DNA of 17,819 bases from Candidatus Bipolaricaulota bacterium (GTDB taxonomy: Bacteria; Bipolaricaulota; Bipolaricaulia; UBA7950; UBA9294), in NCBI GenBank assembly GCA_003979035.1, contig RXOA01000020.1, positions 1 to 17,819 on the forward strand. Direction: 5' to 3'. Of this stretch, positions 8,351-15,836 are shown in pieces. Every line of letters begins with the position of its first letter. Within the stretch, counting starts at the first letter, position 1. Made by a program: the position numbers and the translations under genes. A model generated the notes under the pieces. The model was not told the origin of the DNA. It was given only the letters and a program-made list of their open reading frames with translations, and did not search any database.

Positions 8351-8674
8351 TCACGACATCTGTCGGATGAAGCTCGCCTCAACGCACCAATCGCTCAGGC
8401 TCTCGATGAAGTCATCGATGGGCACGGCAGGCAGTGTCTGGATCTTGACACTGCCACGCGACCCGCGTTCCACAGAGACGCGCAGAATCGATGCCAGATC
8501 AGGCGCCTCCACGATGGTCACGAAATCGTACGCGCCGACGGTGGCATCCTGGTGGATCACCCGCGCTCCGAACGCTTCGATTTCATGGTTGACCTCCTTG
8601 ATGCGTTCCGGATGCTTCTTGACCGTCGCCGCCCCAGAATCCGTGACTCTGCTGAGAAGAACATACGTCGCCAC
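8351..8674 (-). CDS. GYD-domain protein
   Basis: The product is 107 aa from GTG 8674, placed by AAAGGAGGTGA (8682-8692 on this strand), a nearly full anti-SD match 7 nt from the GTG. An in-frame extension upstream is Arg-rich and lacks the SD. The sequence fits the GYD family of small alpha/beta proteins: VLLSRVTDSG at 5-14, KKHPERI at 19-25, the family signature GAYD at 47-50, IVEAPD at 54-59, and a GSRGSVKIQTLPA stretch at 71-83. Family members are about 90-105 aa, possibly oligomeric ferredoxin-like folds without an agreed function. The last 15 or so residues (DWCVEASFIRQMS) extend beyond the usual end. It converges with the zinc-ribbon gene and is probably monocistronic. Confidence 0.9.
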   Translation of the reverse strand: MATYVLLSRVTDSGAATVKKHPERIKEVNHEIEAFGARVIHQDATVGAYDFVTIVEAPDLASILRVSVERGSRGSVKIQTLPAVPIDDFIESLSDWCVEASFIRQMS

Positions 8675-9222
8675 GTTGCTCACCTCCTTTCGCGCGGGGT
8701 TGCATCGGCATCCCTTCCAGCAAAGGAAGCCGCGCGATTGCATGGATCGTTCCACAGCTTTCAATCCGGATGGATCAACTCCCGTCTGCGTGAACATCCC
8801 ATTTCCGTCCAGCTCGCGCCCCTGCTTCCACTGCCCCCCCCCATCGCTGCTCGTCAGGATCCGTGGAGTCGCCATTCGCCTCGGACGTTGGAGTCGGCGA
8901 GAAAGCGGCGCGCCTCGCCGCAGAGAGCGCAAGGCATAGCAGTACGCAACGATCCGCCGCGCATCGGGTTCATGCCAATCATCCCCACCATCCTAGGGCA
9001 AGGCCGGCATCGAAGATGAATCCATCTACGCGGGAGCTGCCGGGGAGACACGGGCACCGGAAGCATGGCTCCCGTTGACTTGATGCATGAGCCGTCTCGG
9101 CTCGCGACCAAGCCAGTCCACAACCTGATCCTGTGACACCCTTAAGGCGCGGTCAGCTCCGGGACGCTCGCCCGTTTGCCGACGAGCGCCGTTTGTGATC
9201 CAATGCCACCGAGGTGATGTAG
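8675..9222. other. Divergent intergenic region between GYD and MBL genes
   Basis: This 548-bp gap holds no credible gene; the open frames are Arg/Ser/Pro-rich and lack SDs. Near the MBL gene there is an inverted repeat, CGCTCG (9165-9170) with CGAGCG (9183-9188), interleaved with a direct repeat CCGTTTG (9172-9178 and 9189-9195). That arrangement could be an operator or part of a promoter. I could not identify a good -35/-10 pair for either flanking gene. Confidence 0.4.
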
Positions 9223-9999
9223 ATGCGCGCAACCCTTTTGTTGTTATTGCTTCTTCTGGTTGGATTCGCGGCCGGCGCAGAGGATGTCACGGTGAGCTTC
9301 CTCGGGCACTCCTGCTTCACGCTATGGACGGCAGATGGGCCGGCGGTCATGCTCGATCCGTACGCGACGTACGTTCCGTATCCTGCGCTTCCCCAAGCAG
9401 CCGATATCGTCCTCATGACCCACGGTCACATCGATCACTGCCCGTACTGCTATGGAGAAACCGATCGCGTCACCGGCGATCCGATCACGGTGTTTCTGCT
9501 GGATGAGGACGGTCGCTGTCGGCAGAAGCTCCCGCCGGCGTCATGGATCATCACGCCCGAGTTCTCCGCCCATGCGATCGAAGGGAACCACGTGACGGCT
9601 GAAGGCGGTGGGAGTGGTTGGGTCTGCATGTTCAGCTTCGAGATCGGCGGAGTTCGATTCGCGCACCTCGGCGACCTCGGCAGGGTGCTCTCTGCCACAC
9701 AAGCTTCGGCGTTGGCCGATGTCGACGTGGTGTTTATCCCGGTGGGGGGTGCCTACACAATCGATGCCGCCGAGGCCATGACCGTGATCGCCCAGCTACC
9801 GTCGGTGAAGGTGATCTTCCCGATGCACTACCGCGTCGACGGAATCACGCCCTGGTCTGCCATGGCCCCGCTCTCTGACTTCACAGATCTGGCGGAGCAG
9901 CTCTACCCGGTCCGGGAGATCGGCGGCACGCAGATCGTTCTGAATCCCGAAGCGTTGCCCGAGTTGCCGGAAGTCTGGATTCTCGACTACGAATCGTAG
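9223..9999 (+). CDS. Exported metallo-beta-lactamase-fold hydrolase (UPF0173/UlaG-like)
   Basis: The product is 258 aa from ATG 9223, after a GAGGTGAT SD. Residues 1-19 form a signal peptide (MRATLLLLLLLLVGFAAGA). The rest matches the small MBL-fold family that includes UlaG and UPF0173 proteins: SFLGHSCF at 25-32, the metal motif THGHIDH with His67, His69, Asp71 and His72, FAHLGDLG with His148 and Asp151, PVGGAYTIDAAEA at 173-185, and FPMHYR with His202. All the usual ligands for a two-metal site are present. Family members are mostly cytoplasmic, so the signal peptide is the notable difference: this one should work in the periplasm or outside. Substrate unknown. A short insertion with Cys73, Cys76 and Cys99 follows the metal motif and may carry a disulfide. 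Confidence 0.88.
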   Translation: MRATLLLLLLLLVGFAAGAEDVTVSFLGHSCFTLWTADGPAVMLDPYATYVPYPALPQAADIVLMTHGHIDHCPYCYGETDRVTGDPITVFLLDEDGRCRQKLPPASWIITPEFSAHAIEGNHVTAEGGGSGWVCMFSFEIGGVRFAHLGDLGRVLSATQASALADVDVVFIPVGGAYTIDAAEAMTVIAQLPSVKVIFPMHYRVDGITPWSAMAPLSDFTDLAEQLYPVREIGGTQIVLNPEALPELPEVWILDYES

Positions 10000-10242
10000 T
10001 CAGACGAAGACGAGTGGGCCGCGCAGCGCCTTCCGCGGTGCCGCGTGCTCGAACCGCGGGTGGCTTGCGACATCATCAAAGGCTGACGCTGCCAGACACC
10101 TCTCATGCTCTGCCCGCCGAGCCGCAGTTGATCCATTGTCCGGACCGGCCTGCGGGGTGAAGGTCAGGCGAAAACAAGATCCTTGCCAGCCGGCAGCGCA
10201 TGGATGGTTTGCCCCCGTGAAGCGGGAGGCACTGCAGAACTC

Positions 10243-10271
10243 TTGTCTTCACTTCCTATCATTCGTATAGT
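10243..10271 (+). promoter_or_regulatory. Strong candidate promoter upstream of the structured leader
   Basis: TTGTCT (10243-10248) and TATAGT (10266-10271) are separated by 17 bp, the best -10 box in the window. Transcription would begin near 10278, about 290 nt before the GTG at 10569. The stretch from 10000 to 10242 holds nothing I can name besides a weak GC-rich hairpin near 10023-10044. Confidence 0.6.
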
Positions 10272-10277
10272 TCACGT

Positions 10278-10560
10278 CGATGCTCCGTGCCCCATTCATG
10301 AATGAAGACAGATGCCGCGCCAAGGGGTGTGAAGGTGTCGACGGAAGTTGGTGGGAGTTCACAGTTCCACAACCATTCATCGTCGCGTGGCCGGCCCAAG
10401 TTCAAGCGGAATCCGGGAGAAGTCTGCGCAAGAGCGAAAGGGCCTGGGTTCATGGACGATGAGGGTCACAATGTTGGCCTGCCTGGCGTGGGTGACCGTT
10501 GGAGAAGTCAGCGACGAAGTCGTCGCCCAGGCAATCTCCCAGGGTCGAAGAACGTAAGGA
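10278..10560 (+). ncRNA. Highly structured RNA; possible HEARO/omega-RNA-like element or regulatory leader
   Basis: Several helices can be drawn by eye. GTTG-bulge-TGGGA (10347-10356) pairs with TTCCACAAC (10365-10373) over 9 bp with an 8-nt loop. TCATCGTC (10377-10384) pairs with GACGATGA (10455-10462) and encloses GGCCC (10393-10397) with GGGCC (10440-10444), which itself encloses two hairpins at 10401-10421 and 10427-10436. GGTCAC (10464-10469) pairs with GTGACC (10492-10497). GCGACG (10511-10516) pairs with CGTCGC (10521-10526), capped outside by GGAGA/TCTCC. ATGAATG (10298-10304) can also pair with CATTCAT (10374-10380), a possible pseudoknot. The RNA ends against an SD and a GTGA. HEARO RNAs, the omega-RNAs of IsrB nucleases, are known to sit 5' of ATGA/GTGA, and size and complexity fit, but no nuclease gene is present. 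A cis-acting leader of the 10569 gene is the main alternative. Confidence 0.5.
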
Positions 10561-10568
10561 GGAGGAAA

Positions 10569-11354
10569 GTGAGAACTGCCTCAAGAAGCCTGGCCGTCTT
10601 TCTCTGTATTGCACTCATCTGGTTGCCACTCTCCGCAGATGTGTTGTTCCTCAAGGATGGCCGTGAGATTCAAGGGTCGGATACACAGATCGGAGAGCAG
10701 ACGGTCCGTATCGTCACAGACTCGGGGGTCGAGGAATATCCGATCTCGCAGTTCGACCACGTTGTGCGTGAGACGGCGCAACCGATCACCGATGACACTG
10801 CCGTTGCGGAACCCGCGATCCCAATCCCGGATATCACCACTCCCGCCAAGGACCCTTCCTCCAGTGGCGAGTGCATCTGTACCCCGATCATCGAGAACAT
10901 GCTCGAAGAGAAGGAGAGCCAGCGCATTCGGTCCGGAACGCTTTCTCTGATTGGAGGAACCGTTATGGGAGTCCTCATCGCCGCTGCGGACGGGTTCTCG
11001 GAACTCGGAACCCTGCTCGGATTGGCCACGTTCGTTGTCGTCGGCGTCCCAGGGGCGCTTTCGCTTGTCCTCCCATCGAAGACAGAACGAAACCTCGAGG
11101 AAATCCTCGCCATCCAAGGGGAGGACCGCGAAAGAACCTGCGTGATCGAACTGGCAAGGATGTCCGAGCAAGGAAGAAGATCGCGATACCTGTCGGCAAT
11201 CTCCAACGGTGCGCTGGCACTGCTGGGCTACGCATCGGGGTGGAGCACGCTCCCGACCTACTACGTCGTCCAGGCCGCCCGCGACGCACTGCTCCCCTCT
11301 GAGGAGGAAGAGGCATTCGCGCATTACCAGCAACTTGCCGGCGTGCTCAAGTAG
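10569..11354 (+). CDS. Exported membrane protein of unknown function
   Basis: The product is 261 aa from GTG 10569, preceded by AAGGAGGAGG (10556-10565). The frame is open farther upstream, but that part overlaps the structured RNA and encodes Arg/Ser-rich sequence, whereas GTG 10569 starts a clean signal peptide (MRTASRSLAVFLCIALIWLPLSA). Residues 24-66 (DVLFLKDGREIQG...EEYPISQFDHVV) resemble the short beta-rich 'LKDGR-x-[IL]-x-G' module often found after signal peptides in secreted bacterial proteins. A Pro/Thr/Asp linker (about 70-100) follows, then a CIC motif (102-104), a short helix, two membrane segments (about 124-141 and 147-168), and an amphipathic helical tail with an acidic EEEE cluster. 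No enzyme motif is visible. Expression should depend on the long RNA leader, since no closer promoter is evident. Confidence 0.78.
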   Translation: MRTASRSLAVFLCIALIWLPLSADVLFLKDGREIQGSDTQIGEQTVRIVTDSGVEEYPISQFDHVVRETAQPITDDTAVAEPAIPIPDITTPAKDPSSSGECICTPIIENMLEEKESQRIRSGTLSLIGGTVMGVLIAAADGFSELGTLLGLATFVVVGVPGALSLVLPSKTERNLEEILAIQGEDRERTCVIELARMSEQGRRSRYLSAISNGALALLGYASGWSTLPTYYVVQAARDALLPSEEEEAFAHYQQLAGVLK

Positions 11355-11576
11355 AGGCCCGCATCGACCGAGAAACGACGGAACCTCTGCCTCGCGATCG
11401 ATTCCCCTGCGACGCTCCGGGATCCGAGATCGGTACGCCGATCGGTGCTCGCTTCTGCGCGGGTCAATCGGCTACAGTAGCTTGGGAAGCCGGTCACACC
11501 CTTGGAGTCGGTTGGCGTATCCGTATGGCTTGCGCACATCGGCCACTTCCCAGCGCTCACAAGAGGAGGCGCACAC

Positions 11577-13724
11577 ATGGGACGATCGATCTGGAAGCTC
11601 GGCCTTTGGGCCATTGGATTGGCGCTGGTGATCGGCCTCGCCGGATGCACGTGGATCGAGACGCTGCTCCATCCCGGCGGAACCGGACACCCTTGGGCAA
11701 GCGGTGACCCGGTTTCCGCTGCCAGCTCGACAATCGGAACCGCCGGAGGGACGATCGTCGTCAGCGATCCCGGCGGACCGCTCGACGGGATGGCAATTGA
11801 CGTTCCGGCCGGTGCCTACCCGAACTCCACATCGTTCGAAATCTCCTACACGCCGATCACCGGCTCGATCGATCCGGACATCGATCCGCTCACGCCGCTC
11901 ATCTCCGTCGACAATGGCGGCAATTTCGCTGATGGGGTCATAACGGTGACAATCCCGGTGACAATCCCCGACGGGTACTTCGCAATGGGGTTCTTCGTGG
12001 ATGAAGACGGGGACCTCGAAGGAATGCCGCTTGTCGCCGAGACGCCGACGTCGATCACCGTGGCGACGGCCCACTTCTCCGACTTTTTCATTTCGAAGAT
12101 TGCCGATTCGCTGCTCACCGGAATCATGGATACCGGTTTTCGCCCAATGACCGACGATTGGCAGTTTCCCAACAACGGCTCCTACATCGAACCGAGAGGG
12201 CACTGCGCCGGGCAATCGCTGACGGCGATGTGGTACTACTACGAGAACACACTCAATGGCACCTCGACGCTATACGGACGGTTCGATAACAACGGCGACA
12301 CCGCGACGCCCGAGCTGTGGCAAGATGACAGCCTCGGCTACCGCCTTGCATCGACCGTCCAGGCGGACATCGACTGGGACAACTGGCTGCGGCAAATCAC
12401 CCTCATCCTTGGCGACGCCGACGACGAATTCAATTGGAACGCGTTTCTTTATGCGATGTTGGTCACCGGCGAGCCACAGTATGTGGCGATCTACAGCGCG
12501 ACCGGCGGGCACGCGATGATCGTTTACAAGGCCGATGCCAACACGGGGACGCTCTATGTCGCGGATCCGAACTACCCCGGCCATTCGGGGAGGAAGATTC
12601 GCTATGCCAACGGAGCGTTCTCTGCGTACGAATCCGGGGCCAACGCGGCGGAAATCGCGGCCGGAAACAGCACAACGTACACGGAGATCCGCTACTTCGC
12701 CAAGACGGCCGTCATCCCCTGGGCACAGATCGCCACACGATGGAGCGAGTTCGAATTCGCCACCATCGGCGACCAGACCTTCCCCGGATACCAGCTCTCC
12801 GCTCTTGGTTCCACCGGCGGCGGAGTCCCCCTTGTCGACGGGATGACCTACAGCGGAGACACGCTGAAGATCGGCCTTAGCGCCGACGATCCGGCCCAGC
12901 ACAGGCTGGGTTACTTCGTCTATCGCGACGACCAGAGGCTCACGGTCGCCACCGACGGCTCGATTGATCTTGTTGCCGGAGAGAACCACCTTGGCATCTA
13001 CGTCCTCGGGGAAACCGGCGGGAGTTGGAAGTACGTCGACTTCCAGCGACTGACCGTCAACACGGCGAGTGCCGGCTACGCTTTCGTTCGCGTCGACGTC
13101 CACGGTTTCCTGACAATTGTTCATCCGAACGATCCCGACCCGGATACAGGTACCCCTGGGTATACGTACCAGGACGACGATCCGTTTGAGGTGAATGCGT
13201 TCAGCTCCTACGCGGGGCGATCGTTCACCGGCAACACCTTCCATGCCCAATGGAGCAATTGGTCGGATCCGCTCGGAACGGGGCCGTTTAGCGGCAGCAT
13301 GACCATCACGTTCAGCGACAACATGGATGAGGTGCTATCGTTCAGCGCCTCCGATTCACATGCATACGATGGCCACGTGCTCATGTGGGCAGCCAGCGGA
13401 TCCAACATCCCACTGGATCGGATCGGGAACGGTTTCTACGAGTACATCGTGGACGGAGCGGAGTGCTGCAGTCATATCAGCTCGTACGCTGACAACATTG
13501 CCTGGGCCGGCGGCAACACGATCACACTGACCCACTTCACCTGCGATGTCACGGCGCGCATTCAGATCGAGTGGTATGAACAGCCGCCGGCGTGGGCTTC
13601 TTCCCGAGCTGGCATCGACGCTAGAACATCAGATGTCCTCCAAGCGAGCCCCTCCGGCAACACGCCGGAAGAGGCCACCGAGCGTGAGCCACAACCGACG
13701 GTTCAGGGGCTTCGATCGACGTGA
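11577..13724 (+). CDS. Lipoprotein with ZU5-like domain and probable papain-like peptidase
   Basis: The product is 715 aa from ATG 11577, with AGAGGAGG (11562-11569) 7 nt upstream. The N-terminus is a lipoprotein signal with lipobox LAGC, so Cys24 should be lipidated. Residues 57-95 (GGTIVV...IDVPAGAYPNSTSFEI) resemble a ZU5/GAIN-type beta module. Residues 190-400 look like a clan CA (papain or C39-like) cysteine peptidase: Cys210 in RGHCAGQS at the start of a helix, His312 in GGHAMIVY, and Asp330/Asn332 in VADPNYP, in the correct order. The remainder is beta-rich, probably several immunoglobulin-like or jelly-roll modules, with a cysteine pair at about 650. The last 40 residues are low-complexity and polar. 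Assignment to peptidases rests on the motif set, not on a family match. Whether it cleaves proteins, peptides or crosslinks is open. TACAGT at 11473 may be a -10 box. Confidence 0.82.
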   Translation: MGRSIWKLGLWAIGLALVIGLAGCTWIETLLHPGGTGHPWASGDPVSAASSTIGTAGGTIVVSDPGGPLDGMAIDVPAGAYPNSTSFEISYTPITGSIDPDIDPLTPLISVDNGGNFADGVITVTIPVTIPDGYFAMGFFVDEDGDLEGMPLVAETPTSITVATAHFSDFFISKIADSLLTGIMDTGFRPMTDDWQFPNNGSYIEPRGHCAGQSLTAMWYYYENTLNGTSTLYGRFDNNGDTATPELWQDDSLGYRLASTVQADIDWDNWLRQITLILGDADDEFNWNAFLYAMLVTGEPQYVAIYSATGGHAMIVYKADANTGTLYVADPNYPGHSGRKIRYANGAFSAYESGANAAEIAAGNSTTYTEIRYFAKTAVIPWAQIATRWSEFEFATIGDQTFPGYQLSALGSTGGGVPLVDGMTYSGDTLKIGLSADDPAQHRLGYFVYRDDQRLTVATDGSIDLVAGENHLGIYVLGETGGSWKYVDFQRLTVNTASAGYAFVRVDVHGFLTIVHPNDPDPDTGTPGYTYQDDDPFEVNAFSSYAGRSFTGNTFHAQWSNWSDPLGTGPFSGSMTITFSDNMDEVLSFSASDSHAYDGHVLMWAASGSNIPLDRIGNGFYEYIVDGAECCSHISSYADNIAWAGGNTITLTHFTCDVTARIQIEWYEQPPAWASSRAGIDARTSDVLQASPSGNTPEEATEREPQPTVQGLRST

Positions 13725-13820
13725 GTTCGACGGAGACGTGACACGACCAGGGAGCAAGATAGGGTCCCTTGCTTGTCGCAACGAAAATGGCCCACTGGCG
13801 AGAGCCGCAAGCGTCCGATC

Positions 13821-13896
13821 TGGCTCCCCGGGGAGGACTCGAACCTCCAACCATTCGGTTAACAGCCGAGCGCTCTGCCAATTGAGCTACCGAGGA
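13821..13896 (-). tRNA. tRNA-Asn (GTT)
   Basis: The minus strand folds as a standard cloverleaf. The 7-bp acceptor pairs TCCTCGG with CCGGGGA (one T-G wobble). The D arm is GCTC/GAGC, the anticodon loop is CTGTTAA with anticodon GTT, and the T arm is GGAGG-TTCGAGT-CCTCC. The discriminator is G and CCA is encoded at 13823-13821. The outermost anticodon-stem pair is a C-A mismatch, a small deviation. It lies between the convergent lipoprotein gene and the co-directional peptidase gene. Confidence 0.97.
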
Positions 13897-13906
13897 ATGC
13901 GACGAA

Positions 13907-13935
13907 ATTCTATCGGAGGTTCGACCACCCGTCAA
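13907..13935 (-). promoter_or_regulatory. Promoter of tRNA-Asn
   Basis: On the minus strand TTGACG (13935-13930) and TAGAAT (13912-13907) are 17 bp apart, with the tRNA 5' end 11 nt past the -10 box. The -35 hexamer overlaps the stop codon of the peptidase gene, so the tRNA has its own promoter inside the end of its upstream neighbour. Confidence 0.7.
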
Positions 13936-15017
13936 CTCCCATCGGCAAGGCGATGCAGTAAGTGGCGAAGGATCTCCGCTCCCTTGTCCAAGCTGGCTAC
14001 GGGCAGATACTCCTCGATCGCATGTGCGTTGTATCCGCCAAACCCGATGACCACGGCTTCCAGCCCACGGTTGGCCAGCACCAACGCATCGGTCCCACCG
14101 GTGAGCACTTTGATGTCAGGTTCGAGTCCCGCGTCACGGACGGCAGCGGCAGCGAGCTTGACGATCTCGGATTCGGGATCCAGCGTGGACGCGCGGTACT
14201 CGATCTCTTCCTTGATCTCCACCTGCGCCCCGGCCTTGGCCGCCGCTTCGGTGAATGCGTCACGCATCTTCTTCGCTTGCTTCAACGCCTTCTCGTCGTT
14301 CAGGCTGCGGCACTCCGCCTTGAGTTCGACGCGATCGGGGACGCCATTTCGGATGAGTCCGCCCTGGATCGTCCCGATGTTGGCCGTGGTCTCATGATCG
14401 ATCCGTCCTTCGGGCATCGAAGCGATCGCCATCGCGGCGACGCGGATCGCCGAGATCCCCTTCTCGGGTTCCATTCCCGCGTGCGACGCTCTGCCGATCA
14501 CCGTGATGTCAAAGCTAACGTGTGTCGGGCCTCCGATCACAACCTCCGACTGATCATCGGCGTCAATAATGAACGCCCGTTTGGCGTTGACAAGCGACAG
14601 ATCGAGGTTTTTCGCGCCGCAAAGGCCGATCTCTTCTTCGCGGGTGATGAGGATCTCCACCGGAGGATGTCTGTCCGCCGTTCGAACGGCCTCAACAATC
14701 TCGGCAATGCCCGCCTTATCATCCGCACCGAGAATGGTTGCTCCGGCCGATCGGATCACGCCGTTTTCGATCACCGGCTCGATGCCCGTCCCCGGCTTCA
14801 CCGTATCGGCGTGTGCCGCGAGCGCGACCGTGTCGGTCGCATCCGAATTCTTGGCGGGAAGCTTGGCGATCAAGTTGCCATAGCCGTCCAGCATGCATGT
14901 CGCGCCCAGATCCTGTTCAAGGAATTCCTTCAGAACTCCGATGAACTCCGCTTCGTTCCCCGATTCGCTATCGATTCGCACCCACTCGCAGAACAACTCC
15001 GCAACGCTCTTGTTCAT
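13932..15017 (-). CDS. Peptidase T-like M20 family metallopeptidase
   Basis: The product is 361 aa from ATG 15017, after the SD GAGGAGGAG. It is an M20-type di-zinc exopeptidase, closest in motif wording to the shorter peptidase T-like (PepT2) group. Expected metal and catalytic residues are all present: His69 and Asp71 in AAHADTVKPG, bridging Asp99 in LGADDKAG, general base and ligand Glu127/Glu128 in REEEIG, Asp152 in IIDADD, and His332 in YNAHAIEEY. The lid/dimerisation domain lies at about 165-275, containing the typical SHAGMEPEKG. It has no signal peptide, so it is a cytoplasmic peptidase that would finish di- or tripeptides. Classical PepT is about 410 aa; this is about 50 shorter. A TATACT -10-like box lies at 15046-15041 on this strand, divergent from the AMMECR1 promoter in a 99-bp gap. 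Confidence 0.92.
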   Translation of the reverse strand: MNKSVAELFCEWVRIDSESGNEAEFIGVLKEFLEQDLGATCMLDGYGNLIAKLPAKNSDATDTVALAAHADTVKPGTGIEPVIENGVIRSAGATILGADDKAGIAEIVEAVRTADRHPPVEILITREEEIGLCGAKNLDLSLVNAKRAFIIDADDQSEVVIGGPTHVSFDITVIGRASHAGMEPEKGISAIRVAAMAIASMPEGRIDHETTANIGTIQGGLIRNGVPDRVELKAECRSLNDEKALKQAKKMRDAFTEAAAKAGAQVEIKEEIEYRASTLDPESEIVKLAAAAVRDAGLEPDIKVLTGGTDALVLANRGLEAVVIGFGGYNAHAIEEYLPVASLDKGAEILRHLLHRLADGS

Positions 15018-15081
15018 GCTCCTCCTCTCGCTATCGCTGCAGTATAGGGAAACATTCCCCGGTGCGCATGGAGGACAGCCG

Positions 15082-15110
15082 TTGACCTGAACCTCTGTGT
15101 CCCGTATCTT
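15082..15110 (+). promoter_or_regulatory. Promoter giving a leaderless transcript for the 15117 gene
   Basis: TTGACC (15082-15087) and TATCTT (15105-15110) are 17 bp apart, and six nt later comes GTG 15117, where transcription should begin. No SD lies between. It matches the 7652-7687 arrangement base for base in spacing. The region is shared with the divergent peptidase gene. Confidence 0.6.
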
Positions 15111-15116
15111 CGGACC

Positions 15117-15836
15117 GTGGAATCGGCGTTGAGGTTCTCATGGCTCGTTGCGCTTGCGCTGTTGTCAGCATGGCTGTTGCTGGGCGTTGCTGGGGAGGCA
15201 CCCGTGACCGTGAACGCGAACATCCCTGAGTTGCTGCAACTCACCGAACAAGAGCAGGAGATGCTGCTTGATGTGGCGCGTGAGGCGTTGACCGCTCATG
15301 TACAGGGGGGCGATCCCCCCGCAATCGATGACACAGCGTATCCTGAGACCCTTCGGCAGGAGGCGGCGTGTTTCGTGACCCTCACCAAAGACGGACGGCT
15401 TCGCGGCTGCATTCTCGATCGATTCGAGCCGCATGAATCCGTGCTCGCCAACGTGGCCCGCAATGTGCTCCTGGCTGCATCGCATGATCCCCGATTCTCA
15501 CCTGTTCGCCCCGAGGAATTGGACCGGATCTTGATTGAAGTCAGTATTCTTGGCCTCCCCTACGAGCTTCCCTACGCATCTCCGGATGACCTCTTGTCGA
15601 AACTGGTCCCGGGTGTCGACGGCGTCATTCTGACCATCGGCGGAGGGACATCCACCTTCCTGCCCCAGGTATGGGAGCAGATTCCCGAGCCGGCAGACTT
15701 CCTGTCGGAGTTGTGCCTGAAGCAAGGCGCCGCCGCCGATCGCTGGCGCCAGCAGCCGCCTCCCAAGGTCGAACTGTATCAGGTTGTCCACTTCTCCGAG
15801 GAGAACGGACAGGAACAAGCACAGGAGCTTCCATGA
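15117..15836 (+). CDS. Exported or membrane-anchored AMMECR1-domain protein
   Basis: The product is 239 aa from GTG 15117. Residues 7-26 are strongly hydrophobic (FSWLVALALLSAWLLLGVAG), a signal peptide or anchor. The rest is an AMMECR1 domain: CFVTLTKDGRLRGCI at 85-99 with the family's LRGC core, DPRFSPVRPEEL, IEVSILGLPYELP, PGVDGVILTIGGGTSTFLPQVWEQIP, and LCLKQGA near the end. The family usually has GCIGSLEP; here CILDRFEP replaces it. AMMECR1 proteins occur in all domains of life, generally cytoplasmic, and in bacteria often beside Memo and radical-SAM partners; their activity is unsettled. Neither partner is in this window. The stop overlaps the ogt start (ATGA at 15833-15836), so the two are co-translated. 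The start is chosen on promoter geometry and the signal segment, not an SD. Confidence 0.88.
   Translation: MESALRFSWLVALALLSAWLLLGVAGEAPVTVNANIPELLQLTEQEQEMLLDVAREALTAHVQGGDPPAIDDTAYPETLRQEAACFVTLTKDGRLRGCILDRFEPHESVLANVARNVLLAASHDPRFSPVRPEELDRILIEVSILGLPYELPYASPDDLLSKLVPGVDGVILTIGGGTSTFLPQVWEQIPEPADFLSELCLKQGAAADRWRQQPPPKVELYQVVHFSEENGQEQAQELP

Noticed and set aside
8309..9019. 236-aa plus-strand ORF
   Set aside because: Runs antisense to the GYD-family gene, which has a near-perfect SD and a clear family match.
10259..10453. 64-aa minus-strand ORF
   Set aside because: Lies wholly across the structured RNA and has no SD; probably a by-product of a conserved RNA sequence.
10280..10557. Two small ORFs (60 aa at 10280-10462 and 32 aa at 10459-10557) chained by an ATGA overlap and ending at the SD of the next gene
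   Set aside because: The chain looks like translational coupling, and the first ATG is close to the predicted transcription start, but the same bases form several perfect RNA stems and the peptides look random. I prefer the structured RNA. Ribosome profiling could reopen this.
12270..13250. 326-aa minus-strand ORF
   Set aside because: Antisense shadow of the lipoprotein gene; no SD and no domain.
13546..14397. 283-aa plus-strand ORF
   Set aside because: It crosses the tRNA-Asn gene and the end of the peptidase gene, and its product is Ser/Arg-rich.
13962..15047. 361-aa plus-strand ORF
   Set aside because: It lies opposite the peptidase T-like gene, whose catalytic motifs are all intact; the plus product has none.
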